A stretch of DNA of 64,000 bases, taken from contig NZ_JAPCIO010000003.1 in NCBI RefSeq assembly GCF_025909975.1, forward strand, positions 186,001-250,000. Reading direction: 5' to 3'. Positions within the stretch are counted from its first letter, which is position 1, and every line of letters starts with the position of its first letter. The position numbers were made by a program, and so were the translations under genes. Under the pieces are notes generated by a model that was not told where the DNA came from, searched no databases, and saw only the letters and a program-made list of their open reading frames with translations. The stretch is from Flavobacterium lacisediminis (lineage in GTDB: Bacteria; Bacteroidota; Bacteroidia; Flavobacteriales; Flavobacteriaceae). This document shows, in pieces, positions 26,084-35,329 of the stretch.

Positions 26084-27091
26084 TTACCATCTAATAATCA
26101 CACTTCCCCAAGTAAATCCAGAACCAAAAGCAGCTAAAACCACTAAATCGCCCGATTTAATTTTACCTTGTTCCCAAGCTTCGGTTAAAGCAATTGGAAT
26201 GGAAGCTGCAGTGGTGTTACCATATTTTTGAATATTGTTGAATACTTGGTCATCTGTTAAACGGAATTTCTGTTGAATGAATTGCGAAATTCTCAAATTC
26301 GCTTGATGTGGCACCAACATATTAATGTCAGAAACTTGTAAATTATTCGCTTGTAATCCTTCATTAATGACTTCGCTAAAACGAACTACTGCATTTTTAA
26401 ATACGAATTGTCCGTTCATGTAAGGATAATAACTTTCATCATTTGGATCGTTATCAGCAATGATATCAGTTACCCAACGTTTTCCCATTCCTGGCGCAAT
26501 TAATGATAATTCTTCGGCATGTTGCCCTTCTGAATGTAAATGCGTAGACAAAATTCCTTTAGATAAATCTTCTTCTCTAGAAAGTACTGCTGCTCCTGCT
26601 CCATCTCCAAAAATTACAGAAACACCTCTTCCTCTAGTTGTCATATCTAAACCAGTTGAATGTAGTTCAGACCCAATTACTAAAACATTTTTATACATTC
26701 CGGTTTTGATGTATTGATCCGCAATTGAAATTGCATACACAAACCCAGAACATTGATTACGAACATCTAAAGCACCAACGGTTTTTAGACCTAAATCGCG
26801 TTGCACTAAAACACCTGGACCTGGGAAATAATAATCAGGACTTAAGGTTGCAAATATGACAAAATCAATATCTTCTTTAGCTATCCCTGCACGCTCAATG
26901 GCAATCTTAGCAGCTTTTACACCCATTGATGTTGTTGTGTCTTCACCTCTTATGATATGGCGTCGTTCTTGAATTCCGGTTCTTTCCTGAATCCACTCAT
27001 CATTGGTTTCCATTTTTTTGGCCAAATCATCATTGGTAACAATATTATCTGGCACGTAATAGCCTATTCCTGATATTTTAGAATGAAACAT
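26084..27091 (-). CDS. fabH: 3-oxoacyl-ACP synthase III
   Basis: The protein has 335 aa with the thiolase fold. The active-site Cys lies in VRNQCSGFVYA, His in VPHQANLRI and Asn in YGNTTAASIP, the KAS III triad. The N-terminal SGIGYYVPDNIVTND and the C-terminal GSGFTWGSVIIRW match FabH. It starts fatty-acid synthesis by condensing acetyl-CoA with malonyl-ACP. Many Flavobacteriaceae carry a second FabH in the rpmF-plsX region, so this copy could be a paralogue with a different primer; the sequence alone does not decide. It is monocistronic. Confidence 0.93.
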   Translation of the reverse strand: MFHSKISGIGYYVPDNIVTNDDLAKKMETNDEWIQERTGIQERRHIIRGEDTTTSMGVKAAKIAIERAGIAKEDIDFVIFATLSPDYYFPGPGVLVQRDLGLKTVGALDVRNQCSGFVYAISIADQYIKTGMYKNVLVIGSELHSTGLDMTTRGRGVSVIFGDGAGAAVLSREEDLSKGILSTHLHSEGQHAEELSLIAPGMGKRWVTDIIADNDPNDESYYPYMNGQFVFKNAVVRFSEVINEGLQANNLQVSDINMLVPHQANLRISQFIQQKFRLTDDQVFNNIQKYGNTTAASIPIALTEAWEQGKIKSGDLVVLAAFGSGFTWGSVIIRW

Positions 27092-27120
27092 AATTTATTT
27101 CTTTAATTAAACTTAGCCTG

Positions 27121-27128
27121 CAAAAATA
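27121..27128 (-). promoter_or_regulatory. -7 element of fabH
   Basis: TATTTTTG on the minus strand matches TAnnTTTG, 30 bp upstream of the start codon. Confidence 0.5.
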
Positions 27129-27156
27129 CAAACTTTAAGCGTATTTATTGAGTATA

Positions 27157-27192
27157 TAAAAAAAGTCCAACTTAAAAATAAGTTGGACTTTT
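27157..27192 (-). terminator. Terminator after the YegP-family gene
   Basis: AAAAGTCCAACTTA pairs with TAAGTTGGACTTTT around a 4-nt loop, with T runs on both strands. It lies 15 bp after the stop of the minus-strand gene. Confidence 0.88.
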
Positions 27193-27206
27193 AATTTTTT
27201 TATACT

Positions 27207-27539
27207 TTATGCTGTTTGATCATCCGTTTCTGCGTCAGGAGCATTTTTTGCTACAGAAGCAATTCCGTTGTCTCTAGAAGCGGTACTTTCATACATTTCA
27301 CTTGTACCAATAATTTGACCATTAGTCGCTTTTAAATTGAAATAATACTTTCCATTTTTAGATTCCAAACGATCAAAACGAGCATCATCTTGCGAATTTT
27401 TTTTCACAGATTCTACACCATTTAAACAAGCTGCTTTTGTAGTGTAACCTTCACTACCTAGAATTTCTTGACCATTGCCAGCTTTTAAGCTAAATTGAAA
27501 TTCACCGTTTTTTCTTGTAGAAATTACAAATTTTCCCAT
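27207..27539 (-). CDS. YegP-family protein (two DUF1508 repeats)
   Basis: The protein has 110 aa and consists of two tandem DUF1508 repeats: FVISTRKNGEFQFSLKAGNGQEILGSEGYTTKAAC (about 4-38) and FDRLESKNGKYYFNLKATNGQIIGTSEMYESTASRDNGIASV (about 55-96). Each repeat has the G.f.F.LkA.NgqiI..Se.Y pattern. There is no signal peptide, so it is cytosolic. The family is widespread and small, and its function is not well established. A terminator separates it from fabH downstream. Confidence 0.92.
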   Translation of the reverse strand: MGKFVISTRKNGEFQFSLKAGNGQEILGSEGYTTKAACLNGVESVKKNSQDDARFDRLESKNGKYYFNLKATNGQIIGTSEMYESTASRDNGIASVAKNAPDAETDDQTA

Positions 27540-27670
27540 GTTTTAAAATTTTATTTTGAACTATTTTATTTACAAACGAATTATAAAGTTACAAAAAAAA
27601 TTAACATATAATTTAAAATTTCTAAATTCTAAAAAATTAATTTTAGAGCTTAATATTCAAACCAACAAAC

Positions 27671-30085
27671 ATGAAATTAAGATTATTAACATTTGTGGCG
27701 TTTTTGGGTACTTTTCTAAGTACATCGGCACAAGAAAATGTAACCTATCAAAAACCCTCACCTGAGATTTTAGCCTTAGCTGATTACGAAAGAGCGCCAT
27801 CAGTAAGCATGGATACTAAGAAAGAATACATGCTTTTAAGTTACCGAAACACATACAAAACACTTGATGATTTAAATCAAGAAGAAATGAAATTAGGCGG
27901 CTTGAGAATTAATCCAGTAACCAATATTTCAAGTACGGTAACTTACATTAACAATCTGAAAGTTAGAAAAATAAAAGACAAAGCGGAAATTCAAGTAAAA
28001 GGCTTACCAGAAAACGCTCGAATTACCAATGTTTCTTGGTCGCCAAACGAAAAGAAAATTGCTTTTACAAATACTACTAATAAAGGAGTTGAACTTTGGG
28101 TAATTGATGTAGCAACAGCAACAGCCAAAAAATTAACTGCTGATAATTTGAATGCCAATTTAGGAAGCCCATTCAACTGGATGAAAGATAACGAAACGTT
28201 ATTGGTAAAAGTTCTTCCAAAAGAACGTCCAGCATTAATTAATAGCGGTAAAGATTTACCAAAAGGGCCAACGGTTTCTTTAAGCGATGGATCTAAATCG
28301 CAAAACAGAACGTATCAAGATTTATTAAAAAATAAAACAGACGAAGCTAATTTTGATGTTTTAGTGACATCTGAATTATATAAAGTTTCTATTTCTGGAA
28401 ATACTACTTTATTTAAAACAGCTGACATTTACGCTGGCGAGAGTTTTTCTCCAGATGGTAATTATTTAATGTTGACTACGATTCAAAAACCTTATTCTTA
28501 CATTGTTCCAATGAGCCGTTTTCCCCAAAAAACTACGGTTTATGATACCAACGGAAAAGAAGTAAAAGTGGTAAATGAAGTACCGTTAACCGAAATCATG
28601 CCTAAAGGATTTTCTTCAGTAAGAAAAGGAAAAAGAAGCATGGGATGGAGATCTGACAAAGCAGCAACTTTATATTTTGTAGAAGCTTTAGATGGTGGAG
28701 ACCAAGCTGTAAAAGTGGATTTCAGAGACGAAGTGTTCTTATGGGAAGCGCCTTTTACATCAAATCCAACAAGTCTAATCAAAACACAACAACGATATGG
28801 TGGTATCATGTGGGCGAATGACAATATTGCAATTGTAGCGGATTCATGGTACGATACAAGAAATACAAAAGCATATTTATTCAACCCTTCAAATTTAGCC
28901 ATTGCTCCAAAAATTATTGAAGATAGAAATTCGCAAGATATTTACTCGGATCCTGGAAATTTCGAGATGAAAAAGAACGAATTTGGAAGATATGTAATTG
29001 CAATTGAAAACAACAAAGGTTATTTAATTGGTGCTGGAAATACTAAAGACGGACAGTTTCCTTTTATTGATGAATACGATTTCTCTACTTTGAAAAAAAC
29101 GAGATTGTATACTTCTAACATGAAAGACAAAAAAGAAGACTTGATGTCAATAGAAGATTTCAAGAAAGGAGAAGTGTTGGTAATGATTCAATCTAAAAAT
29201 GAATATCCAAATTACTATTTCAGAAACATCAAATCGAAAAACAAATTAACACCAATTACCGCTTTCAAAAACCCATTCGAAAGTATTAAAAACGTTCATA
29301 AAGAAGTTATCAAATACAAGAGAAAAGATGGTGTTGAACTTTCAGGAACTTTGTATTTACCAGCAGGTTATGACAAAACGAAAAAAGAGAAATTGCCTTT
29401 GTTAATTTGGGCGTATCCAGCAGAATACAAAGACAAAAATTCGGCAGGACAAAACGATAAAAACCCTAATGAATTCACGTTCCCTAACTATGGTTCGTTT
29501 GTATATTGGGTAACCAAAGGTTATGCCGTTTTAGACGATGCCGCTTTCCCAATCATTGGAGAAGGAACAACAGAACCTAACGATACATTTATTCCACAAT
29601 TAGTTGCTAATGCTGAAGCTGCGATTGATGCTGTGGACAAATTAGGCTATATCAATCGTAAAAAAGTAGCTATTGGAGGTCACTCATATGGTGCTTTTAT
29701 GACTGCTAATTTATTAACACATTCGAATTTATTTGCTTGTGGAATTGCAAGAAGTGGTGCTTACAACAGAACATTAACTCCTTTCGGATTTCAAAGCGAA
29801 CAACGTAATTACTGGGATGTTCCTGGAGTTTACAACGGAATGTCGCCATTTATGAATGCAGAAAAAATGAAAACACCATTATTATTAGTTCATGGTGAAG
29901 CTGATAACAATCCTGGAACTTTCACACTACAATCGGAGCGTTATTTCCAAGCGTTGAAAGGTTTAGGTGGTCCTGCAAGATTGGTAATTTTACCAAAAGA
30001 AAGTCACGGTTATGTTGCCAAAGAAAATATTTTACATTTGTTATGGGAACAAGACCAATTCTTAGAAAAATATTTAAAGAATTAG
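27671..30085 (+). CDS. S9-family prolyl oligopeptidase-like peptidase, secreted
   Basis: The protein has 804 aa with a signal peptide ending near SAQ. An N-terminal beta-propeller (about residues 30-540, with ITNVSWSPNEKKIAFTN and SFSPDGNYLMLTT blades) is followed by an alpha/beta hydrolase domain. The catalytic Ser is in GGHSYGAFMT, Asp in VHGEADNNPG and His in ESHGY near the C-terminus. It should cleave small peptides in the periplasm. It resembles glutamyl or dipeptidyl endopeptidases of S9 more than DPP IV, but the specificity cannot be read. Transcribed alone; no partner genes are seen. Confidence 0.92.
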   Translation: MKLRLLTFVAFLGTFLSTSAQENVTYQKPSPEILALADYERAPSVSMDTKKEYMLLSYRNTYKTLDDLNQEEMKLGGLRINPVTNISSTVTYINNLKVRKIKDKAEIQVKGLPENARITNVSWSPNEKKIAFTNTTNKGVELWVIDVATATAKKLTADNLNANLGSPFNWMKDNETLLVKVLPKERPALINSGKDLPKGPTVSLSDGSKSQNRTYQDLLKNKTDEANFDVLVTSELYKVSISGNTTLFKTADIYAGESFSPDGNYLMLTTIQKPYSYIVPMSRFPQKTTVYDTNGKEVKVVNEVPLTEIMPKGFSSVRKGKRSMGWRSDKAATLYFVEALDGGDQAVKVDFRDEVFLWEAPFTSNPTSLIKTQQRYGGIMWANDNIAIVADSWYDTRNTKAYLFNPSNLAIAPKIIEDRNSQDIYSDPGNFEMKKNEFGRYVIAIENNKGYLIGAGNTKDGQFPFIDEYDFSTLKKTRLYTSNMKDKKEDLMSIEDFKKGEVLVMIQSKNEYPNYYFRNIKSKNKLTPITAFKNPFESIKNVHKEVIKYKRKDGVELSGTLYLPAGYDKTKKEKLPLLIWAYPAEYKDKNSAGQNDKNPNEFTFPNYGSFVYWVTKGYAVLDDAAFPIIGEGTTEPNDTFIPQLVANAEAAIDAVDKLGYINRKKVAIGGHSYGAFMTANLLTHSNLFACGIARSGAYNRTLTPFGFQSEQRNYWDVPGVYNGMSPFMNAEKMKTPLLLVHGEADNNPGTFTLQSERYFQALKGLGGPARLVILPKESHGYVAKENILHLLWEQDQFLEKYLKN

Positions 30086-30109
30086 AAAAAAACATAGCAT
30101 AAAGAATTT

Positions 30110-30141
30110 AGCCCTTTGAATTTGAAAGATTTGAAGGGCTA
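30110..30141. terminator. Weak hairpin between the S9 peptidase and the ABC ATPase
   Basis: AGCCCTT and AAGGGCT pair around a long loop, followed by an A/T-rich run. It lies between two convergent genes and is weaker than the other terminators here. Confidence 0.5.
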
Positions 30142-31059
30142 TTTTATTTTCAAACAAACAACTTCTCCATTTTCAATCAAATCATCATTTTCAAAAAAAA
30201 CCGTTTGATTTTCGAATTTCGCTTCAATTAAATAATGACTTCCTCTAAAATAAGAATTTACAATTTCCACTTTAAAATCAGAATTTATGGAAACTTTCAA
30301 TTGATGTGGATAAACAAATTTTAATCCTCCATCAATTTTAATTTCGTTCACATCTCCAAATAAAGAAGCTACATATCGCTTTTTTGGGTTATCATAAATG
30401 AATTTTGGAATTCCACTTTCTATGATTTCTCCATCTTTAATAATCGCAACCTCATCGGCAAAAGCCAAAACATCAGTGCTATCGTGAGTGGCAACAATAC
30501 AAGTAATTTGTTGTTCTTTTAAATAGCCAAAAAGTTTTCTCCTTAAGCTATTCTTTCTGAAATTATCGATATGACTAAAAGGTTCGTCTAACAACAAAAC
30601 TTCAGGTTCTAATGCTAAAACTCTAGCAATAGCAACTCGTTGCATTTGACCGCCACTTAAAAACTTAGCTTTTACATTGGCATATTCTGTCATTTCTACA
30701 ATTTCTAATAATTCCGAAATACGAGCTTGTTTGTCTTCTGGAAAAAAATTAGAAAGATATTTTCCTACGTTTTCAGCAACCGTAATGAATGGCATTAAAT
30801 CAAAATCTTGAGCCAAATATTTCATAAATGACATGCCGGGAATCAAATGGAATTTTGGACCTAAAACTTCAATATCATTCCAAAATATCTGACCTTCATC
30901 TAAGTCATGTAACCCGTAAATCAGTTTTAATAAAGTACTTTTTCCACAACCACTTTCTCCAATTAATGCCAAATTTTTCCCTTTAGATAAACTTAAAGAA
31001 ACTGATTTTACATTAAGTGAATCTAGATACGAAAAGGAAATATCTTGTACAGATAGCAT
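30139..31059 (-). CDS. ABC transporter ATP-binding protein with C-terminal TOBE-like domain
   Basis: The protein has about 306 aa. The start at MLSVQDISFSYL (31059) is preferred because a perfect -7 box (31081-31074) lies just upstream, so the longer frame to 31101 would begin before the transcript. It shows Walker A GESGCGKSTLL, Q-loop LAQDFDLM, signature LSGGQMQRVAIAR, Walker B VLLLDEPFSHID and the switch His ATHDS. Residues after about 235 look like a small TOBE or regulatory domain (FVYPHQLKVSI). This is the layout of importer ATPases (PotA/FbpC type). No permease or binding protein is nearby, so the transport partner is unknown. Confidence 0.88.
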   Translation of the reverse strand: MLSVQDISFSYLDSLNVKSVSLSLSKGKNLALIGESGCGKSTLLKLIYGLHDLDEGQIFWNDIEVLGPKFHLIPGMSFMKYLAQDFDLMPFITVAENVGKYLSNFFPEDKQARISELLEIVEMTEYANVKAKFLSGGQMQRVAIARVLALEPEVLLLDEPFSHIDNFRKNSLRRKLFGYLKEQQITCIVATHDSTDVLAFADEVAIIKDGEIIESGIPKFIYDNPKKRYVASLFGDVNEIKIDGGLKFVYPHQLKVSINSDFKVEIVNSYFRGSHYLIEAKFENQTVFFENDDLIENGEVVCLKIK

Positions 31060-31073
31060 AACTATTTTTTTTT

Positions 31074-31081
31074 CAAAATTA
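31074..31081 (-). promoter_or_regulatory. -7 element of the ABC ATPase gene
   Basis: TAATTTTG on the minus strand matches TAnnTTTG. It gives a leader of about 10 nt for a start at 31059 and rules against the longer frame. Confidence 0.55.
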
Positions 31082-31087
31082 CAAATA

Positions 31088-31113
31088 AAAAAGCTACTCA
31101 AAAGAGCAGCTTT
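31088..31113 (-). terminator. Terminator after the OmpA-family lipoprotein gene
   Basis: On the minus strand AAAGCTGCTC pairs with GAGTAGCTTT (one mismatch) around TTTT, followed by TTTTT. It lies about 27 bp past the stop codon. Confidence 0.7.
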
Positions 31114-31139
31114 GTTCTATTTTAAATTATTCTTTTTTA

Positions 31140-31838
31140 TTAATTTCCAGTTTCTTTTTTGGCATCGTCAATCATTTTTTGATTGGCTACAATAGCAAAC
31201 TCAACTCTTCGGTTTAAACTTCTGCCCGTATCGGTATCATTTGTTTCAATTGGTTCTGCTTCTCCCATTCCAATTACTTCAAATCGACCTGAACTCAATC
31301 CTCTTCCTGAAAGATAAGATTTTACGGCTGCAGCTCGCTGAGTAGACAAATCTAAATTATAACTTTCAGAACCTTTACTATCGGTATACCCATAAATTTT
31401 AATATCTGTATCCGCATACTCTTTAAAAACTGGAACTAATTTATCTAGATTTTGTTTTGCTGTAATGGTTAAAGTAGCTTTATTAAATTCAAAATTTACA
31501 GAATTTTCTCCTAAAACCAAATGAATTCCTTCTCCTACTCTTTGCACTTGAGTTCCGGGTAAAGCCGTTTCAATTTCACGAGCTTGTTTATCCATTTTAT
31601 TTCCTATTAAACCTCCAACGGTACCACCAACTACGCCACCAATTACAGCTCCTAAAGCTGTATTACCTCCTTTGCCTAAATTATTTCCTAGAATCCCTCC
31701 AATTACAGCTCCTGAAGTAGTTCCAATGACAACTCCTTTTTGAGTATTATTGGCATTTCTAGTGGCTTCACAACTTATGAACATTGAAGACCCAAAAACA
31801 ACAATAGCTAAACTGAAAACGATATACTGATTTTTCAT
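31140..31838 (-). CDS. OmpA-family lipoprotein with glycine-zipper region
   Basis: The protein has 232 aa with a lipoprotein signal (MFISC, Cys near residue 23). A glycine-zipper segment (GTTSGAVIGGILGNNLGKGGNTALGAVIGGVVGGTVGGLIG in repeats, about residues 38-80) follows. The C-terminal OmpA/MotB domain binds peptidoglycan; it shows FNKATLT, KIYGYTDSKGSESYNLDLSTQRA and GMGEAEPIETNDTDTGRSLNRRVEF. It probably tethers the outer membrane to the cell wall. It lies 12 bp after a lipocalin-like lipoprotein gene, so they form an operon. Confidence 0.92.
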   Translation of the reverse strand: MKNQYIVFSLAIVVFGSSMFISCEATRNANNTQKGVVIGTTSGAVIGGILGNNLGKGGNTALGAVIGGVVGGTVGGLIGNKMDKQAREIETALPGTQVQRVGEGIHLVLGENSVNFEFNKATLTITAKQNLDKLVPVFKEYADTDIKIYGYTDSKGSESYNLDLSTQRAAAVKSYLSGRGLSSGRFEVIGMGEAEPIETNDTDTGRSLNRRVEFAIVANQKMIDDAKKETGN

Positions 31839-31850
31839 ACTCTTAATTTT

Positions 31851-32318
31851 TTATTTTATTCTGTTAAATTGATAAACCAAAGTGATGGTTTTTCCTGCAA
31901 CATCAACTGTATCGAATAGCTGAAAAGCATTTTCTGTCAAATTAGCTACTTTTAATACATAACCTTCTTTTACTGTTTTAGCTTTCACATCAGCACCTAC
32001 AAATTTCAAAACAAGATTTCCTTCCTGATTAACATACCAAGTAATATCACTTGAAAACGTCGGACAACCTGCTTTACGCAAAGCCATTTCTCCTTGATTG
32101 TTGTTTGAAATGAAGCGCCAAGAACTGGTTTCAAAACATTGTGAATCCGCTATACCAAAGGAAATAATTTTAATATAAGACGAGTTTGGATAAGAAACTG
32201 AAGTCAATTCCCAATTTCCTTTTAAGCCCACCTCTGTCTTATTGTCTAATTTAGTAACTGGATTGGATTTACAAGAGACCATTAAAAAAAACAAACCGAA
32301 AATAATAATATTTTTCAT
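31851..32318 (-). CDS. Lipocalin-like lipoprotein
   Basis: The protein has 155 aa with a lipobox (MVSC near residue 16). After the Cys, LKGNWELTSVSYPNSSYIKI and later beta strands (WRFISNNNQGEMALR, DITWYVNQEGNLVLKFVG, YVLKVANLTENAFQLFDT) fit the lipocalin-like family of Bacteroidota ('l.G.W.l.s..y'). A disulfide between the two Cys at QCFETSSW and KAGCPTF is possible. It is co-transcribed with the OmpA-like gene and so is probably an outer-membrane-associated protein. The ligand is unknown. Confidence 0.85.
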   Translation of the reverse strand: MKNIIIFGLFFLMVSCKSNPVTKLDNKTEVGLKGNWELTSVSYPNSSYIKIISFGIADSQCFETSSWRFISNNNQGEMALRKAGCPTFSSDITWYVNQEGNLVLKFVGADVKAKTVKEGYVLKVANLTENAFQLFDTVDVAGKTITLVYQFNRIK

Positions 32319-32348
32319 AATAAACTGTTTTACAATGGATTATACTTA

Positions 32349-32356
32349 CAAAGATA
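32349..32356 (-). promoter_or_regulatory. -7 element of the lipocalin-OmpA operon
   Basis: TATCTTTG on the minus strand matches TAnnTTTG, about 30 bp before the start codon. A TTG 16 bp further up is slightly close for a -33 box. Confidence 0.55.
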
Positions 32357-32485
32357 ACCCTTATAATACCGTCAACTGTTAATTAAAACCCAATTCTCAT
32401 ATCCGACAATTTGTCATAAATTCAAAAATGGTACTTATTTTGAATGATAAAAACCATTCAATTGTTTAACTAAAAATTTTAAAAT

Positions 32486-34369
32486 ATGGCATCAGGAAAA
32501 ATTAATGTTTCAGTAGAAAACATCTTTCCCTTAATTAAAAAGTTTTTGTACAGCGACCACGAAATTTTTCTTCGTGAATTAGTATCGAATGCGACAGACG
32601 CTACTTTAAAATTAAAACATTTAACTAGTATTGGCGAAGCTAAAGTAGAATATGGCAATCCAATAATCGAGGTTAAAATTGACAAAGAAGGTAAAAAACT
32701 ACACATCATCGACCAAGGTTTAGGAATGACATCCGATGAAGTAGAAAAATACATCAATCAAGTAGCTTTTTCTGGCGCAGAAGAATTCTTAGAAAAATAT
32801 AAAGATTCAGCTAAAGATTCAGGAATTATTGGACATTTTGGATTGGGATTTTACTCGGCTTTTATGGTGGCTGAGAAAGTAGAAATCATCACTAAATCAT
32901 ACAAAGACGAACCAGCAGCACATTGGACATGCGATGGAAGTCCGGAATTTACTTTAGTACCTCATGACAAAACCGAAAGAGGTTCTGAAATCATCTTACA
33001 CATTGCAGAAGATTCATTAGAATTTTTAGAAGAATACAAAATCCGTGAATTGTTAACCAAGTATAACAAATTCATGCCAGTACCAATTAAATTTGGAACT
33101 CGTAAAGAAACTATTCCAGTACCTGAAGGCGCAGCAGAAGATGTAAAACCAGAAGAAATTGAAGTTGACAACATCATTAACAACCCAAATCCAGCTTGGA
33201 CAAAACAACCGGTTGATTTATCGGATGAAGATTATAAAAAATTCTATCACGAATTGTATCCAATGCAGTTTGAAGAACCATTGTTTAACATTCACTTAAA
33301 TGTAGATTATCCGTTTAATTTGACAGGAATTTTATATTTTCCTAAAATGGGTGCTGATTTACAATTGCAAAAAGATAAAATTCAATTGTACCAAAATCAG
33401 GTGTATGTAACCGATAACGTAGAAGGAATTGTACCTGAGTTTTTAGGTATGTTAAAAGGTGTGATTGATTCACCAGATATTCCTTTAAACGTTTCGCGTT
33501 CGTATTTACAAGCGGATGGCAATGTAAAGAAAATTTCGAACTACATCACTCGTAAAGTTGCGGACAAATTAAAATCATTATTCAACGAAAACCGTAAAGA
33601 TTTCGAGCAAAAATGGAACGATATTAAAATTGTATTGGAATACGGAATGCTTTCGGAACCAAAATTTTATGAAAAAGCAGGCGATTTCGTATTATATCCA
33701 ACAACTGAAGACAAATATTACACGTTAGCAGAATTAAAAGAAAACTTAAAAGACAATCAAACCGACAAAAACGGAAAGTTAGTTGTTTTATATGCTTCAA
33801 ACAAAGATGCACAACACAGTTACATTGATATCGCAAAAGAAAAAGGCTATCAAGTGTTATTATTAGATTCGCCAATTGTATCGCATTTAATCCAAAAATT
33901 AGAAGCAGATAATGATAATTTGACTTTTACTCGTGTGGATGCAGATCATATTGATAAATTAATTCAGAAAGAAGAAGAAACGATTTCTAAATTATCGGAT
34001 GACGAAAAAGAGAAATTAAAAGCTTCTATTGAAACGGTTGTCCCAAAAGAAAACTATACCGTTCAATTAGAGAATTTAGATAGTAATGCTTCACCATTCA
34101 TCATTACCCAACCTGAATTCATGCGTAGAATGAAAGAAATGAGTGCGTCTGGCGGTGGTGGCATGTTTGGTATGGGCAACTTCCCAGATATGTATAATTT
34201 AGTGGTAAACACGAATTCAGAACTAGCCACCACTATTTTAAACAGTCCAGAAGACGCTCAAAAAGACTTGGTTAAACAAGCTTTAGATTTAGCTAAACTT
34301 TCTCAAGGATTGTTAAAAGGAGAAGAGTTGACTGCTTTTGTTAAGAGAAGTTTTGAGACTTTAAAATAA
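32486..34369 (+). CDS. htpG: Molecular chaperone HtpG (Hsp90)
   Basis: The protein has 627 aa, the usual bacterial Hsp90 length. Its GHKL ATPase domain has FLRELVSNATDA, DQGLGMT and GHFGLGFYSAFMVA. The middle domain includes DIPLNVSRSYLQ and the C-terminal dimerisation domain ends LTAFVKRSFETLK. A glycine/methionine-rich loop (SGGGGMFGMGNFPDMYN, near residue 555) is typical of Bacteroidota HtpG. It helps fold and protect proteins in the cytosol. It is monocistronic, with a strong terminator after it. Confidence 0.97.
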   Translation: MASGKINVSVENIFPLIKKFLYSDHEIFLRELVSNATDATLKLKHLTSIGEAKVEYGNPIIEVKIDKEGKKLHIIDQGLGMTSDEVEKYINQVAFSGAEEFLEKYKDSAKDSGIIGHFGLGFYSAFMVAEKVEIITKSYKDEPAAHWTCDGSPEFTLVPHDKTERGSEIILHIAEDSLEFLEEYKIRELLTKYNKFMPVPIKFGTRKETIPVPEGAAEDVKPEEIEVDNIINNPNPAWTKQPVDLSDEDYKKFYHELYPMQFEEPLFNIHLNVDYPFNLTGILYFPKMGADLQLQKDKIQLYQNQVYVTDNVEGIVPEFLGMLKGVIDSPDIPLNVSRSYLQADGNVKKISNYITRKVADKLKSLFNENRKDFEQKWNDIKIVLEYGMLSEPKFYEKAGDFVLYPTTEDKYYTLAELKENLKDNQTDKNGKLVVLYASNKDAQHSYIDIAKEKGYQVLLLDSPIVSHLIQKLEADNDNLTFTRVDADHIDKLIQKEEETISKLSDDEKEKLKASIETVVPKENYTVQLENLDSNASPFIITQPEFMRRMKEMSASGGGGMFGMGNFPDMYNLVVNTNSELATTILNSPEDAQKDLVKQALDLAKLSQGLLKGEELTAFVKRSFETLK

Positions 34370-34388
34370 TAATTTGAACTCTATTTTT

Positions 34389-34422
34389 AATCCTGACAGG
34401 TTTTGAAACTTGTCAGGATTTT
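34389..34422 (+). terminator. Terminator after htpG
   Basis: AATCCTGACA pairs with TGTCAGGATT around a 12-nt loop that can extend the stem, and seven T follow. It starts 20 bp after the htpG stop. Confidence 0.85.
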
Positions 34423-34470
34423 TTTATATTTGATAAAACTTACATCATGAAATAAAGAAGTCTAATTAAA

Positions 34471-34875
34471 ATGATAACACAACTCGAATTCATCCTATAC
34501 GTTTCCAATCAAGAAAAAAGTCGCGAATTTTATCAAATCTTGTTACAGCAAAAGCCTAGTTTGGATGTTCTTGGTATAACGGAATTCACTATTAATGAAT
34601 TCGTAAAAATAGGTTTAATGCCTAATGATGGGATTTCAAAAATTATTACACTAAAATTACCTCACCCAACTTCAGGAAACGGAATTCCAAGATGTGAATT
34701 GTATCTTCAAGTTGAAAATATTGAAACTGTTTTTGAGGAAACAAAAAAAGCTGGGGCAATAGAAATCAGTCCAATTGCATTAAGAGATTGGGGCGATTAC
34801 GTAGGTTATATTGCCGATTTTGACGGGCATGTTATTGCTTTAGCTTCGAAAAGTATTCGTAACTTTGATATTTAA
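34471..34875 (+). CDS. VOC (glyoxalase/bleomycin-resistance) family protein
   Basis: The protein has 134 aa with the two beta-alpha-beta3 modules of the vicinal oxygen chelate fold: LEFILYVSNQEKSREFYQILL and RCELYLQVENIETVFEETKKAGA, with a C-terminal DWGDYVGYIADFDGHVIALA. Putative metal ligands include E at the first-strand region and the Asp/His near the end; I cannot place them exactly. The substrate is unknown, and the family includes dioxygenases, isomerases and resistance proteins. It lies 10 bp before an SRPBCC gene, a common pairing of small cytosolic proteins. Confidence 0.85.
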   Translation: MITQLEFILYVSNQEKSREFYQILLQQKPSLDVLGITEFTINEFVKIGLMPNDGISKIITLKLPHPTSGNGIPRCELYLQVENIETVFEETKKAGAIEISPIALRDWGDYVGYIADFDGHVIALASKSIRNFDI

Positions 34876-34885
34876 ACCTTTTTCT

Positions 34886-35329
34886 ATGAAAAATCTAACA
34901 TTCGAAATCGAAATAAACGCTCCTGCTGATATAGTTTGGAACGCCATGTGGAATGAAGAAAACTACAAAAAATGGACATCCTCTTTTTGCGAAGGTTCAT
35001 ATGCAAAATCTTCTTGGAAACAAGGCGAAAGGATTCATTTTTTAGATCCAAACGGAAACGGTATGTATAGTGAAATTTCAACTTTAGTTCCGAATGAAAA
35101 AATGTATTTTACTCATCTTGGTAACATCAAAGAATTTGAAGAACAACCTTTAGACGAAGCTACAAAAGCTTGGTCGGGCGCTCAGGAAAATTACGAAATA
35201 ATTAAAGTTGGAAGTCTTTCAAAAGTTTTAGTAACTCTTGATATTGTTGATGAATATGCCAACTTCTTTTTGGAATCATTCCCTAAAGGATTAAACACCA
35301 TCAAAGAAATAGCGGAAAATAATGCGTGA
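34886..35329 (+). CDS. SRPBCC (AHSA1/START-like) domain protein
   Basis: The protein has about 147 aa. I use the ATG at 34886 (MKNLTFEIEINAPADIVWNAMWNEENYKKW); the longer frame overlaps the VOC gene. The first strand and helix ('v.i.Apa..vW...t.pe....W') and later GNGMYSEISTLVPNEKMYFTHLG and the C-terminal helix fit the START-like Bet v1 fold. It binds small hydrophobic molecules or acts as a chaperone co-factor; the ligand is unknown. It overlaps the next gene by 8 nt, so the VOC-SRPBCC-PD40 genes are probably one operon. Confidence 0.85.
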   Translation: MKNLTFEIEINAPADIVWNAMWNEENYKKWTSSFCEGSYAKSSWKQGERIHFLDPNGNGMYSEISTLVPNEKMYFTHLGNIKEFEEQPLDEATKAWSGAQENYEIIKVGSLSKVLVTLDIVDEYANFFLESFPKGLNTIKEIAENNA

